From assembly GCF_005491425.1 (NCBI RefSeq), contig NZ_CP028083.1:1512001-1576000 (forward strand): a stretch of 64,000 bases of DNA. Reading direction: 5' to 3'. Below are positions 38,875 to 47,232 of the stretch, in pieces (the first letter of the stretch is position 1; each line of letters starts with the position of its first letter). The position numbers and the translations under genes were made by a program. The stretch comes from Lysinibacillus sp. SGAir0095. GTDB taxonomy: Bacteria; Bacillota; Bacilli; Bacillales_A; Planococcaceae. The notes below the pieces were generated by a model. The model did no database searches. It was not told the origin of the DNA and saw only the letters and a list, made by a program, of their open reading frames with translations.

Positions 38875-39238
38875 GTCTATAAGACAATCCGAATCTCGAA
38901 CAGGATGGAAGAGTCGAATAGATAGAGTCTATAAGAAAATCCGAATCTCGAACAGGATGGAAGAGTCGAATAGATAGAGTCTATAAGACAATCCGAAGCT
39001 CGAATAGGCTGGAAAAGTCGAATAGAAAGAGTCTATAAGACAATCCGAAGCTCGAACAGGCTGGAAGATTCGAATTAAACCTGTCTATAGGACAAACCAA
39101 ATCAAGATTAGAATCCAAGTGTCTAAAAGAACATCTCTTTAGTACAAACCCAAGCTCAAACAGTACTCCAACAGAACTGATTTATTGGACGAATCCAGCT
39201 CAAATAGAATGAAAAGTCGAAATAGAACCCTGTTTTAC
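38875..39238. repeat. 52-bp tandem repeat array
   Basis: Units beginning GTCTATAAGACAATCCGAA start at 38875, 38927, 38979, 39031, 39083 and 39135, exactly 52 bp apart, with a degenerate partial unit after 39187. Units 1 and 2 differ by one base; units 3 and 4 are close; 5 to 7 decay progressively. Each unit carries CTCGAACAGG and GGAAGAGTCGAATAG. It lies in the 813-bp interval between convergent scoB and liaR, which has no gene. No unique spacers are present, so it is not a CRISPR. Confidence 0.92.
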
Positions 39239-39394
39239 TAGAAGCAAACGTCCAATTGTCTCGTATTATCTCGTCAATCTCTCAAAAAACTATCTAATTC
39301 TTAAGCTAAAGAGTCATAATTTATTATTCTTTTCATATAATATAATGTTTCTAGATTTTACTTTTCAATAAAATTCTAGTAAACCCCTATTTTA

Positions 39395-39428
39395 ACTACT
39401 GCAGAGCTTAACTGCAGTAGTCTTTTTT
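39395..39428 (+). terminator. Terminator between scoB and liaR (plus strand)
   Basis: Perfect 10-bp arms ACTACTGCAG / CTGCAGTAGT, then CTTTTTT. It lies downstream of the 52-bp array. Confidence 0.85.
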
Positions 39429-39556
39429 GGCGAAAAGGCTATTTTGGTTTTGGCAAATTACGACTCTCAATCGGATTTTTGCTCATGCTTTATAGTCAAG
39501 TTCAGATGTAGGAGTTATCAAGAAAATTGAAATTGTTGCACCCTAGTAAAAAAATT

Positions 39557-39596
39557 AAAAGCTCAGAACCTTGAATAAAATCGGCTGAGCTTTTTT
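39557..39596. terminator. Bidirectional terminator at the end of the lia operon
   Basis: Arms AAAAGCTCAG / CTGAGCTTTT with an 18-nt loop, A run on the left and T run on the right; it serves minus-strand liaR and any plus-strand read-through. Confidence 0.8.
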
Positions 39597-39627
39597 GTGA
39601 GTCAATTTTTAATTGGTTGGCCAAAGC

Positions 39628-40260
39628 TTACTTTACAAGTCCGTTCTGAAAGGCATAGACTACTGCTTGCGTACGGTCCTGAACATCCAGCTTGGCTAAA
39701 ATATTGCTGACATGCGTTTTTACTGTCTTTAAGGCAATGAATAATTCATCGGCGATATCCTGGTTCGCTTTTCCTTGGGCGACCAATAGAAGCACTTCCA
39801 TTTCACGTTCGGTAAGCTGTTCGTGCAGTTGGACGTTGGCATTACCTCTCATTCGGGTAATCATTTTTGTTGTTACTTCTGGCTCCAGTACGGTTTCACC
39901 GTTAATCGTTTTACGGATGGCTTCAGCAATTTGCTTTGCGTTTGATGTCTTTAGTATGTAGCTGACTGCCCCAGCCTCAAGAGCCGGATAGACTTTATCG
40001 TCATCAAGGAAACTCGTTACCATCATAATTTTAGCGTTCGGCCATTGCTGTAAAATTTGCGCGGTTGCTTCTGCTCCAGTCATGATCGGCATGACATTGT
40101 CCATCAAGATTATATCGGGTTTGAGCTCCAGCGCTTTTTCAACTGCTTGCTGGCCATTAGCGGCTTCTCCCACGACTGTCATATCGGCCTGTGCAGAAAG
40201 GTAAGCGGAAACCCCAATCCGTACCATTTCATGATCATCTGCAATTAAAATTCTTATCAT
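39628..40260 (-). CDS. liaR: Response regulator LiaR/VraR-type
   Basis: 210 aa NarL-family regulator. Receiver with ADDHE (acidic pocket residues 8-9), phospho-acceptor Asp54 in ILMDNVMP and Lys in YILKTSN; C-terminal LuxR-type helix-turn-helix with [29 protein letters not shown] precedes the ATG. It is the last gene of the lia operon. It is separated from liaS by a 20-bp repeat array, whereas in relatives the two genes nearly overlap. Confidence 0.93.
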   Translation of the reverse strand: MIRILIADDHEMVRIGVSAYLSAQADMTVVGEAANGQQAVEKALELKPDIILMDNVMPIMTGAEATAQILQQWPNAKIMMVTSFLDDDKVYPALEAGAVSYILKTSNAKQIAEAIRKTINGETVLEPEVTTKMITRMRGNANVQLHEQLTEREMEVLLLVAQGKANQDIADELFIALKTVKTHVSNILAKLDVQDRTQAVVYAFQNGLVK

Positions 40261-40284
40261 TTCTTCACCTCTTTTTTAGGTCTT

Positions 40285-40445
40285 CCACGTGATCCCAAAC
40301 ATAGTTAAGTAATCAAAACTCCTGCCTAAGTGATCAAACCGGATACCAAGTGATCACATATCGGCTAAGTGATCTAAATTTGCTCCAAATGATCCTATCA
40401 ATCACGTATGTGATCCATCAATCACCTAAGTGATCACAACGCAAG
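40285..40445. repeat. 20-bp periodic array, AAGTGATCACA type (locus 2)
   Basis: Eight degenerate units; the GATC-like core begins at 40291, 40311 (AATC), 40332, 40352, 40371, 40391, 40412 and 40432, spacing 19-21 bp. The best units read CTAAGTGATCA. The array fills the 210-bp space between the liaS stop and the liaR start, within one presumed operon. Same unit type as at 29530-29665. Confidence 0.82.
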
Positions 40446-40470
40446 CTATCCAATTAAAATCTTCAACCAT

Positions 40471-41556
40471 CTACTCAGTTGCCTCTTCTTTTTTTTCAAG
40501 CTCAACTACGTCACTTCTTTTAGAAAGACTAGCGGCTTCGTCGACCTTGTTTCCCAGCGGAACCTTTACCTCAACAATTGTTCCTTCGCCAGGAACAGAG
40601 ACGATTTTGTAGGAGCAACCGATCTCAACAGCACGTTCGGCGATATTTCGTAATCCGTATGAAGTGGATTTATCGTCTTCAATATTAAAGCCTTCACCGT
40701 TATCTTGGATTCGTAAAATGCCTACGTTGTCTCGGGCAATTAGCAGTAATTCTACTTCTGAAGCCTTTGCATGCCGTAAAGTATTCGAAAGGGCTTCTTG
40801 GGCAATGCGGAATAAATGGTCTTCTTCCGCTTTAGACAGTTCAATTTCTTCGATACGATAATCGATATTGAAATAAACCTTCTGCTGCAGTTCTTGAATC
40901 AGATCCGTCAAGCCCTGTGCTAAAGTGTTATTTCTTAAGGCAATCGGACGTAAATGAAGCAATAAAGCACGCATTTCGAGTTGAGCTTGCTGAACAATTT
41001 TTTCCACTTGCTGTAATGTAGGTTTCGATGTCCCGAGCGCATCTTCCTGCTCAGTTACGGCAGATAATAACATGGACGCGGCAAAAAGCTGCTGGGATAC
41101 GGAGTCATGTAATTCACGAGCCAAGCGTTGCCGTTCAGCGATAATTCGCTCCTGAATAAGCTTGTCATTTGCTTCCGCTTTTTCATTTGTCATACGCTGT
41201 AAGCTTTTACGCTGTGTTTCGATTAAATCATTCGCTTGGATTAAAGCTTTTTTCAAAGTAAACGAAACATTTTTCTTTTTCAATGTAAAGTCTGGTTCCA
41301 CTAATTGCTTCACATAGCGTGTTGCTGAAGTTTCTCTCGATCTTGCTACAGAACTCATCCACATACTAATGACAAAGCTAAGAACAGCGATAGTGATGAA
41401 AATAATTGCAAGTACAGGGAGTTCATCAAATTCGGTTTTAAATAAAAATCCCCAGTCCTCATCTGTCGGTGATCCTAAAAAGATATAGGTGAATCCAAAT
41501 GCAATGCTACTGAATAACAAAAATAATGTTACCATTCGAAATAGAAATGAAATCAT
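40471..41556 (-). CDS. liaS: Sensor histidine kinase LiaS/VraS-type
   Basis: 361 aa, intramembrane-sensing kinase. Two membrane segments (about residues 7-27 and 48-66) with a short extracellular loop, then a HisKA_3 domain with phospho-His150 in ARELHDSVSQQ and a HATPase domain with RIQDNGEGF and YGLRNI. The start overlaps the liaF stop (ATGA). It should phosphorylate LiaR; LiaF is the known inhibitor in the family. Confidence 0.93.
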   Translation of the reverse strand: MISFLFRMVTLFLLFSSIAFGFTYIFLGSPTDEDWGFLFKTEFDELPVLAIIFITIAVLSFVISMWMSSVARSRETSATRYVKQLVEPDFTLKKKNVSFTLKKALIQANDLIETQRKSLQRMTNEKAEANDKLIQERIIAERQRLARELHDSVSQQLFAASMLLSAVTEQEDALGTSKPTLQQVEKIVQQAQLEMRALLLHLRPIALRNNTLAQGLTDLIQELQQKVYFNIDYRIEEIELSKAEEDHLFRIAQEALSNTLRHAKASEVELLLIARDNVGILRIQDNGEGFNIEDDKSTSYGLRNIAERAVEIGCSYKIVSVPGEGTIVEVKVPLGNKVDEAASLSKRSDVVELEKKEEATE

Positions 41557-42233
41557 TTACGGATCACCTCCACGTCCCCGAGCCAAGTTGCTACATGGAT
41601 AACCAATTTACGCTTTGCATCTTGAGCTTCTCCATCCTCAAAAATTAGTTTTTCATTGATTAATCGTTTAGGATTCTTTCCTAAAATTTTTGCTTCTCCT
41701 AGGATTGTTGAATATTGAATACGAAACGGAATTTCATAAGGCAACACGATTGTCACTTTCCCGATGGATTGGCGAATTGTAATGACAGAAGTGCCAGCAG
41801 GCAAAATTGTATCAGTTAAATCAAGAGAAACATCGCCAATAAATTTTTGCATGTGGATGTCTTCCCATTTGTAATTATCCAGTGGGGAGGAGGTATTACC
41901 GACGAGTTCATTTTTCTCTAATTTTACTTCAAGCTCTTGTGTATTGAAGTTCACAACTTTCTGCTCTTTTGTTACGTGTTTATAAAGTATGTAAATTAAA
42001 ACCCCAACAATTAGTAGGCGTAAGCTCCAAATGGATAAAATTGCAATGAAGATGAGGAAACAACCACTCCAAAATAAATATTTCTTACTTTTGGAAAAGC
42101 TATAATATAGAAGAATTGCCCCAATGATTATTAAAAAGGTGCTGTCGTTCCCGAAAATTGTGAGCTCCACGAACACAATTAAAAGGATTGCGATGACGAT
42201 GAATGTTAATTGGTTCGTATTAAATCTGTTCAA
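41553..42233 (-). CDS. liaF: LiaF, negative regulator of LiaRS
   Basis: 226 aa. Four hydrophobic segments occupy about residues 8-85; the C-terminal soluble domain (KFIGDVSLDLTDTILPAGTSVITIRQ) is the conserved LiaF/DUF2154 region. The start codon is TTG at 42233 with GGAGG 8 nt upstream. It overlaps liaS by ATGA. A probable attenuating terminator lies between it and the pspA/liaH-type gene. Confidence 0.92.
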   Translation of the reverse strand: MNRFNTNQLTFIVIAILLIVFVELTIFGNDSTFLIIIGAILLYYSFSKSKKYLFWSGCFLIFIAILSIWSLRLLIVGVLIYILYKHVTKEQKVVNFNTQELEVKLEKNELVGNTSSPLDNYKWEDIHMQKFIGDVSLDLTDTILPAGTSVITIRQSIGKVTIVLPYEIPFRIQYSTILGEAKILGKNPKRLINEKLIFEDGEAQDAKRKLVIHVATWLGDVEVIRK

Positions 42234-42285
42234 AGCGGTTCCTCCTTTTCCTCTTGTTGTAAGAAGCTTTTCTACATAACAAAAA

Positions 42286-42317
42286 TCTTAGGAGAAGACC
42301 CATTTGCCTTCTCCTAA
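42286..42317 (-). terminator. Terminator/attenuator between pspA/liaH and liaF
   Basis: Perfect 10-bp arms TTAGGAGAAG / CTTCTCCTAA, then GATTTTTG on the minus strand. Partial read-through would give less LiaFSR than LiaI and PspA, as in other lia operons. Confidence 0.8.
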
Positions 42318-42381
42318 CAATTGTCATTATAGCATGATTCATCGATTACGCAGATGAATTTCTTTGGCAGTTGATAAAAAC

Positions 42382-43032
42382 TTAAGCTTGTGTTTCTTCT
42401 TTTTTCATTTCAATGCTCACTGTTACTGGGTTTGCCTTTTCCAAACTAGCAAGACGAGCTTCTAGCTGAGTTCTTTCATAATCTTTTTCAATTTTATCGG
42501 CTAAAGTTTCGATATAGGATGATAAATCATCGAATTCTGATTCATCCTTTGATTTTAGGACTTCATCCATTTTATGATGAGCACGTGTAACATTTTCTTT
42601 TCCCATCAGTTGAAGCTGACGAACTTTCATATCTTTAATTTTGTGTTTCATTGTTTCGAACTTTTGCTCGAGCTCTACAAATTCTTTATTGCACTCTTCA
42701 ATAGAATTTAATAAAGTATACTGACGAGTTTTGTAAGATTCAACCTCTTGGGAAGCAAATCCTACTAGATCTATTTCATTTGCCTGTTGGGCTAACTCAA
42801 GTTGTTTCGTTCTTTTTTCAAGCATAGCAGTAGTTTCTTTTAATTCACTCTGAAGCTGTTCCTTTAACTGTGCTTGACGCTGAAGTAATTTGCCAGTTTG
42901 CTCTGTTTGTTTTTCCGCCTCGCGAATATATTGATTTAACATTGCAAGTGGATTTTTACTTTCCTTTTTATCGAATAATTGGTGTAAATCTGCCTCTATT
43001 GTGTATCGAAATCTTTTTAATAAACCTACCAT
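42382..43032 (-). CDS. liaH: PspA/IM30 family protein (LiaH-like)
   Basis: 216 aa, coiled-coil over nearly its whole length, Gln/Glu/Lys-rich. NPLAMLNQYIREAEKQ near the N-terminus and the long heptad region are typical of PspA/LiaH/Vipp1, ESCRT-III-like proteins that assemble on damaged membranes. AAGGAGAGA precedes the ATG. It follows the liaI-type gene, its likely membrane anchor. Confidence 0.92.
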   Translation of the reverse strand: MVGLLKRFRYTIEADLHQLFDKKESKNPLAMLNQYIREAEKQTEQTGKLLQRQAQLKEQLQSELKETTAMLEKRTKQLELAQQANEIDLVGFASQEVESYKTRQYTLLNSIEECNKEFVELEQKFETMKHKIKDMKVRQLQLMGKENVTRAHHKMDEVLKSKDESEFDDLSSYIETLADKIEKDYERTQLEARLASLEKANPVTVSIEMKKEETQA

Positions 43033-43148
43033 TTAATATCTCTCCTTAAATTTAATTTTGGCGGATAAGCTGAAAGTATAAAACTTTCTTATTCCCATAA
43101 GTACAACAAAAGCTAACCGCAATAATTCTTGGCAATTAGCCAAGTTTT

Positions 43149-43505
43149 CTATTTTGTTAGTTTTGCCCATTCTGTTTCAAAATTCGTAAATGGATCGTCT
43201 TCTTTAAGTACTTTTGCTCCTCTGAATGAAACTTCTTCATTGTTCCATTTTTTATATAGAAGATAGATGGTAAAGATTGCAGCAAGACCAATGATGGCAG
43301 GGACGTTTGAGATCGCTGTCAAAATTCCAATCAAGCCAAGTGCAACCCAAAATACTTTGCCAAATCCCGAGTTTGACTTCACATAATAGTGCATACCTAA
43401 GTAAATAAGTAATGCAGAGAACGCAAACCCAACTAACGGTCCCAACATGCTAAGGGCAACAATTGCTGCGATAGCGCCTACAACTAATAAGAATAATTTT
43501 TTCAT
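43149..43505 (-). CDS. liaI: LiaI-like membrane anchor
   Basis: 118 aa. Three to four hydrophobic segments in the first 85 residues, then a polar tail ending DPFTNFETEWAKL, which resembles the end of Bacillus LiaI. The general layout matches LiaI, which recruits LiaH to the membrane. First gene of the minus-strand lia operon, 116 nt ahead of pspA/liaH. Identification rests on layout, tail and position; overall similarity is weak. Confidence 0.65.
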   Translation of the reverse strand: MKKLFLLVVGAIAAIVALSMLGPLVGFAFSALLIYLGMHYYVKSNSGFGKVFWVALGLIGILTAISNVPAIIGLAAIFTIYLLYKKWNNEEVSFRGAKVLKEDDPFTNFETEWAKLTK

Positions 43506-43677
43506 TTTTTCTAGCTCCTTTCGTGATACTGATATCGAATTAGGTTTTTTCGGATATCAGTATAAGAAAAGACATCGATTTTCTCCCATCTCAGGGGCCA
43601 AATCGTGTTTTTCTAATACCTTTATGTTACTCTTCCAACCAATTTCTTAAAACGGACTCGAATTGCATTTTTCACTA

Positions 43678-43695
43678 GGTCTCAGGACTGAGTAA
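43678..43695 (-). promoter_or_regulatory. Candidate LiaR operator upstream of liaI
   Basis: Palindrome CTCAGGACTGAG (43681-43692), read on the minus strand as ACTCAGTCCTGAGAC, lies about 175 bp upstream of liaI. It resembles LiaR/VraR dyads as I remember them, but the promoter was not located and the match is only suggestive. The 320-bp divergent space to sirA shows nothing else certain. Confidence 0.35.
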
Positions 43696-43825
43696 GTCTA
43701 GGTAAAGTGAACGAATTGTAAGTTTCACTGAATTTTGACAAAAAAAGTAGTAGAGCTCGGACACCTTTTGACAAAAAATTCGAAATCTTTCTTTTATAAT
43801 GTGGTTATAGAGAGGAGGACGAGAA

Positions 43826-44254
43826 ATGAGAATATATTCAATCTTTCATATAAAAAAACAGTATCAGTCTTTTGTATTTGGTAGAGAAAGACAGCTTCTA
43901 GAAATGGTAGTGACAAAAGGGCAAGCTCTCGAGTCCTCTGTTAGCAAGCAGCTAAGCTATCTCTGCGAACCAATTGAAGGAAGAATGGTACAGGGCGTAC
44001 TGTATGATCATTTAAAGAAAAGTTTTCCAACTATCCAATGGGTGGATGAATATATGAGATTTGAACATCAATTTAAAGGTGGTTTGAAAATAAAGGTATG
44101 CAAGTATCATATAGAAGCAATTTGTGAAGGCTCCAGGATGTTGGATTTAGACTTGTTCCATAGCCTTAGTCAAATGAACGATTCTTTCATTGCATTTAAT
44201 GCAGAGGATTCCGAATGTGGTTGGTTGAAGCCTATAAAGCATGCTTCCTACTAG
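43826..44254 (+). CDS. sirA: Sporulation inhibitor of replication SirA
   Basis: 142 aa. Similar to Bacillus SirA (YneE): N-terminal YSIFHIKKQYQSFVFGRERQL corresponds to the YTYLIKEEFANHYFGRE region and the C-terminal CGWLKPIK to YGWLNPVK. SirA binds DnaA domain I to stop new rounds of replication on entry into sporulation. GAGAGGAGG precedes the ATG. Position before yneF is as in Bacillus, although tkt is about 7.8 kb further upstream. Confidence 0.82.
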   Translation: MRIYSIFHIKKQYQSFVFGRERQLLEMVVTKGQALESSVSKQLSYLCEPIEGRMVQGVLYDHLKKSFPTIQWVDEYMRFEHQFKGGLKIKVCKYHIEAICEGSRMLDLDLFHSLSQMNDSFIAFNAEDSECGWLKPIKHASY

Positions 44255-44453
44255 AGAGAGCTTCGTGTGAAATTGCCTACTCTAATAGAAAAAAACTACT
44301 GAATAACTAGTAACAATGTAGTTATTAGTGTATAATCCTTCATGGAGAGTTTATCTTTGTATAGTTTTGGCGATTACTGCGTTTATAAAGTAATACATAA
44401 AAACATATAAAGTAGGATTCGGGTATCAAGGATAGTGGAGGAGGTAGGCACAA

Positions 44454-44675
44454 ATGGATTTATGGCTTGCAATTGTACTTATCATCGTAGCATTAGCAGG
44501 GGGAGTAGCATTAGGCTTCTACTTTGCACGTCAATATATGATGAAATACTTAAAAGAAAACCCACCAATCAACGAACAAATGATTCGTGTGATGATGGCT
44601 CAAATGGGACGTAAACCGTCTGAGAAACAAGTGCGTCAAATGATGTCGCAAATGAATAAATTACAAGATAAATAA
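44454..44675 (+). CDS. yneF: UPF0154 membrane protein YneF
   Basis: 73 aa. One N-terminal membrane segment (about residues 4-24) and a cytoplasmic helical tail with [21 protein letters not shown], the family signature. GGAGGAGG precedes the ATG. Conserved next to sirA and tkt in Bacillus; function unknown. Confidence 0.93.
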   Translation: MDLWLAIVLIIVALAGGVALGFYFARQYMMKYLKENPPINEQMIRVMMAQMGRKPSEKQVRQMMSQMNKLQDK

Positions 44676-44684
44676 TTGTAATCT

Positions 44685-44719
44685 AACAACAGTTTGCTTT
44701 CGTAAAACTGTTGTTTTGC
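44685..44719 (+). terminator. Intrinsic terminator after yneF
   Basis: Arms AACAACAGTTT / AAACTGTTGTT followed by TTGC; a second terminator follows. Confidence 0.7.
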
Positions 44720-44744
44720 ATTTTAAAGCCTTGCAAAAACGAAA

Positions 44745-44775
44745 CCGTCTCAGTGATTTTTGAGACGGCTTTTTT
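44745..44775. terminator. Bidirectional terminator between yneF and yqkD
   Basis: Arms CCGTCTC / GAGACGG with a 10-nt loop and six Ts on plus; AAAACGAAA on the left gives T-rich sequence on minus. Confidence 0.82.
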
Positions 44776-44779
44776 AGCA

Positions 44780-45826
44780 TTAAGATATTTCCTTTTCATC
44801 TAGTGGGAATTTATTTGTTATTGGGCCCATATCATCCAGTGGAATTTCACTCACGGCACTTACAATCCCGTGTAGAGGTGTTTCAACCGTTTCGCTTTTC
44901 TTTTTATATACATAGTTCTCAATAAATTCTAAAACGGTTTTTTCGTATTCAACTGCGTTTTCATTAAACGATTCGGCATGGCCGCCTTTTTCGAATAGTT
45001 TAATCATTTTCGGGCCTTCTTTTTCTTCGTACATTTCCTCGGTCATATAAGGAAGGATGAAGTCATCTCCCATGCTATGGATAAATAATACAGGTGATGT
45101 GATGTTCTTCACTGCTTCTTTTGGTGTGACGCTTTTAAATGTGTAGCCATCCCGTAATCGAAGGAAAAAATTGGCTAAATGAATGGGGATTTTTGTTCGA
45201 AGATATTTCGTTTTCATCATAATTTGGGTGATGAGCTCTGAAAAATTTGAGAAGCCACAGTCTGCAATGTAAAAGTCTGCACCATCTTCTATTAGACCAG
45301 CATATAATATCATGCTTGCTGCACCCATAGATTCGCCTTGAATCCCGATAATGGCTTCTTCTCCAACAATTGATTTTACAGTTTGTACGACAGCTGCTAA
45401 ATCAAACTTTTCATAGTAGCCATAGCTTGTTGTTTTCCCGCCGGAGTCTCCATGACGTCTGTGATCGAAAACAAAGGTGTTGTACCCAAGTCTTTCAAAC
45501 ATTCGTGCATATTTGACCATGCTTATTTTATTTTCGGTAACACCGTGACAAATGATAATTGTATTCTTTGTTTCAAGCGGTTTTAAAAGTATACCCTTTA
45601 TTGGATAGCCATTGGGAGAATCAATACTTAGTTCTTCCTTGGGACATTTGTTAAACCATTTTTCATCAAAACGTTGTGCTTTTAATTCACGATCATAGAT
45701 AAAATCAACATCTTTCTTTTTAATGTACATAAGTTGATTGGTCACAACATATCCGAAGATCGCGGCACCCGTAGAGAGAATGGTTGTAACAATACTTGAA
45801 GCCCATAAAAAATTTTTTCGTTTCAT
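44780..45826 (-). CDS. yqkD: Membrane-anchored alpha/beta hydrolase YqkD-type
   Basis: 348 aa. N-terminal membrane anchor (about residues 9-30), then an alpha/beta hydrolase: NTIIICHGVTENK (oxyanion strand), HRRHGDSGGKTTSYGYYEK, nucleophile GESMGA, ADCGFSNFSEL, acid in HSMGDDFI and His in GGHAESF. These match Bacillus YqkD closely. It is away from yqkE (at 51.8 kb), with the ketone-body locus between. Substrate unknown. GAGGTG precedes the ATG. Confidence 0.88.
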   Translation of the reverse strand: MKRKNFLWASSIVTTILSTGAAIFGYVVTNQLMYIKKKDVDFIYDRELKAQRFDEKWFNKCPKEELSIDSPNGYPIKGILLKPLETKNTIIICHGVTENKISMVKYARMFERLGYNTFVFDHRRHGDSGGKTTSYGYYEKFDLAAVVQTVKSIVGEEAIIGIQGESMGAASMILYAGLIEDGADFYIADCGFSNFSELITQIMMKTKYLRTKIPIHLANFFLRLRDGYTFKSVTPKEAVKNITSPVLFIHSMGDDFILPYMTEEMYEEKEGPKMIKLFEKGGHAESFNENAVEYEKTVLEFIENYVYKKKSETVETPLHGIVSAVSEIPLDDMGPITNKFPLDEKEIS

Positions 45827-46408
45827 AAAAACACCTCAATTCATATATAGTATTTTACAAAGCTGCGACACTATTCGCCAATATGTTAATTGTATCACTA
45901 TCGTTCGAATTTTTAGTGTGATTCCGCTTGAAGGCTTATCAGGATTGGTGTCTTTGGTGGAAAAATGACAATGAACATATCGAAGGCTCTTTATAAGTGA
46001 AGACTCGACAATTATCTATTACCCCAAAATATGGAGATGAAAAAATAGAAATATTTTTAGATAAATCTACTCTAAGGAAGTGGAAAGAAAGGGAAAGTGC
46101 GTTTATTATAATTTATTTTAATTTTTTATATTGTGTTCATGCATATTTAGTTTATTTTACGAAAAAGTAGCATGGATGCAGTTGGGTTAAACGTACGTTC
46201 GTGGGGCAATTCATGACTTGCTTTGTCCATTATTGAGGAATAATTAAAAATCTGAGGAGACAAACTAAAGGAGAAATTTGTTTTTTGAGGTAATTAAAGT
46301 TGGATAATAGAAACTTTAAAATATGCAATTTTTGCCTGAGGTGCATAAAAAAATGCATATAACAAATAGGGCCTCCACTGATGGAAGCCCTATTTGATAA
46401 CTTAATCT
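45827..46408. other. Intergenic region with a weak small ORF and a terminator
   Basis: 582 bp without a convincing gene. A GTG-started frame at 45997-46170 (57 aa, with ITPKYGDEKIEIFLDKS) has protein-like composition but only AAGG 10 nt upstream; it may be a gene remnant. Nothing else seen except the terminator at the right end. Confidence 0.35.
46364..46395 (-). terminator. Terminator of the ketone-body operon
   Basis: Arms AAATAGGGC / GCCCTATTT with an inner TCCA/TGGA pairing; it lies 13 nt after the bdhA stop. T-rich tails are short on both strands. Confidence 0.7.
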
Positions 46409-47176
46409 TTATTGTATTGTATATCCTCCATCCAACACGACTGCTTGGCCGGTCATCCCTTTGGATGCATCGCTCGCGATAAAGAGGGCAAGGTCGGCAA
46501 TCTCCGAGACATCCAGTAGACGTTTTTGTGGCACAAGTGGGTAAATAACTTCCTCAAGCACTTTTTCTAGTGGCACGTTTCGCGTTATGGCTAAGTCTTG
46601 TAGCTGGTTGCGTACAAGCGGTGTGTCGACATAGCCTGGGCAAATGGCATTGACTGTGATACCATCTGTAGCCGTTTCAAGTGCCGCTACTTTAGTTAAG
46701 CCAATCACGCCATGTTTAGCCGAATTGTAGGCGGCTTTACCAGCAAAACCGATTACCCCGTTAATGGAAGCCATGTTAATAATGCGACCAAAGTTTTGTT
46801 TGCGCATAACGGGTAATGCATGCTTGATTGCTATGAACGGTGCTGTTAACATGATTTTTATTAACAGCTCAAAGCGATCAGTCGGAAAGTCATCTATCAT
46901 GGCAACATACTGCATGCCTGCATTGTTGATCAATATATCAAGACGACCGAACCTTTCAATTGTAGCTTGAATGACGCTTTGGATTTCCTCTTCATGAGTG
47001 ACATCACACTTTAATCCAATTGCATTTTCACCAAGCGAAAGTGCCGCTTCTTTTACTTTTTCTTCATTAATATCAGTTAATACTAGTTTTGCGCCATTGC
47101 TATAAAAGGATTTGGCAAGTTCGAAACCAATTCCTTGTGCAGCCCCTGTAATGAGAACCACTTTATTTTGAACCAT
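46409..47176 (-). CDS. bdhA: 3-hydroxybutyrate dehydrogenase
   Basis: 255 aa short-chain dehydrogenase. Cofactor motif TGAAQGIG, NNAG, catalytic Ser in MASINGVIG, Tyr-Lys pair in YNSAKHG, and C-terminal GQAVVLDGGYTIQ, close to the usual 3-hydroxybutyrate dehydrogenase ending. Interconverts 3-hydroxybutyrate and acetoacetate with NAD. Last gene of scoA-scoB-gntP-bdhA, the same set as Bacillus yxjC-scoA-scoB-yxjF in another order. AGGAGG precedes the ATG. Confidence 0.92.
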   Translation of the reverse strand: MVQNKVVLITGAAQGIGFELAKSFYSNGAKLVLTDINEEKVKEAALSLGENAIGLKCDVTHEEEIQSVIQATIERFGRLDILINNAGMQYVAMIDDFPTDRFELLIKIMLTAPFIAIKHALPVMRKQNFGRIINMASINGVIGFAGKAAYNSAKHGVIGLTKVAALETATDGITVNAICPGYVDTPLVRNQLQDLAITRNVPLEKVLEEVIYPLVPQKRLLDVSEIADLALFIASDASKGMTGQAVVLDGGYTIQ

Positions 47177-47232
47177 TTTAAAAACCTCCTAAAAGAGGAG
47201 ACGCAAAGTGAATTACGTCTCACTCTCAAGCT

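Noticed and set aside
38875-39238. 52-bp repeats as a CRISPR array
   Set aside because: Units are head to tail with no unique spacers, and no cas genes are present.
40285-40445. 20-bp repeats as CRISPR or operator pair for LiaR
   Set aside because: There are no spacers of CRISPR length; the same array occurs next to lexA, far from any lia gene, so it is not lia-specific.
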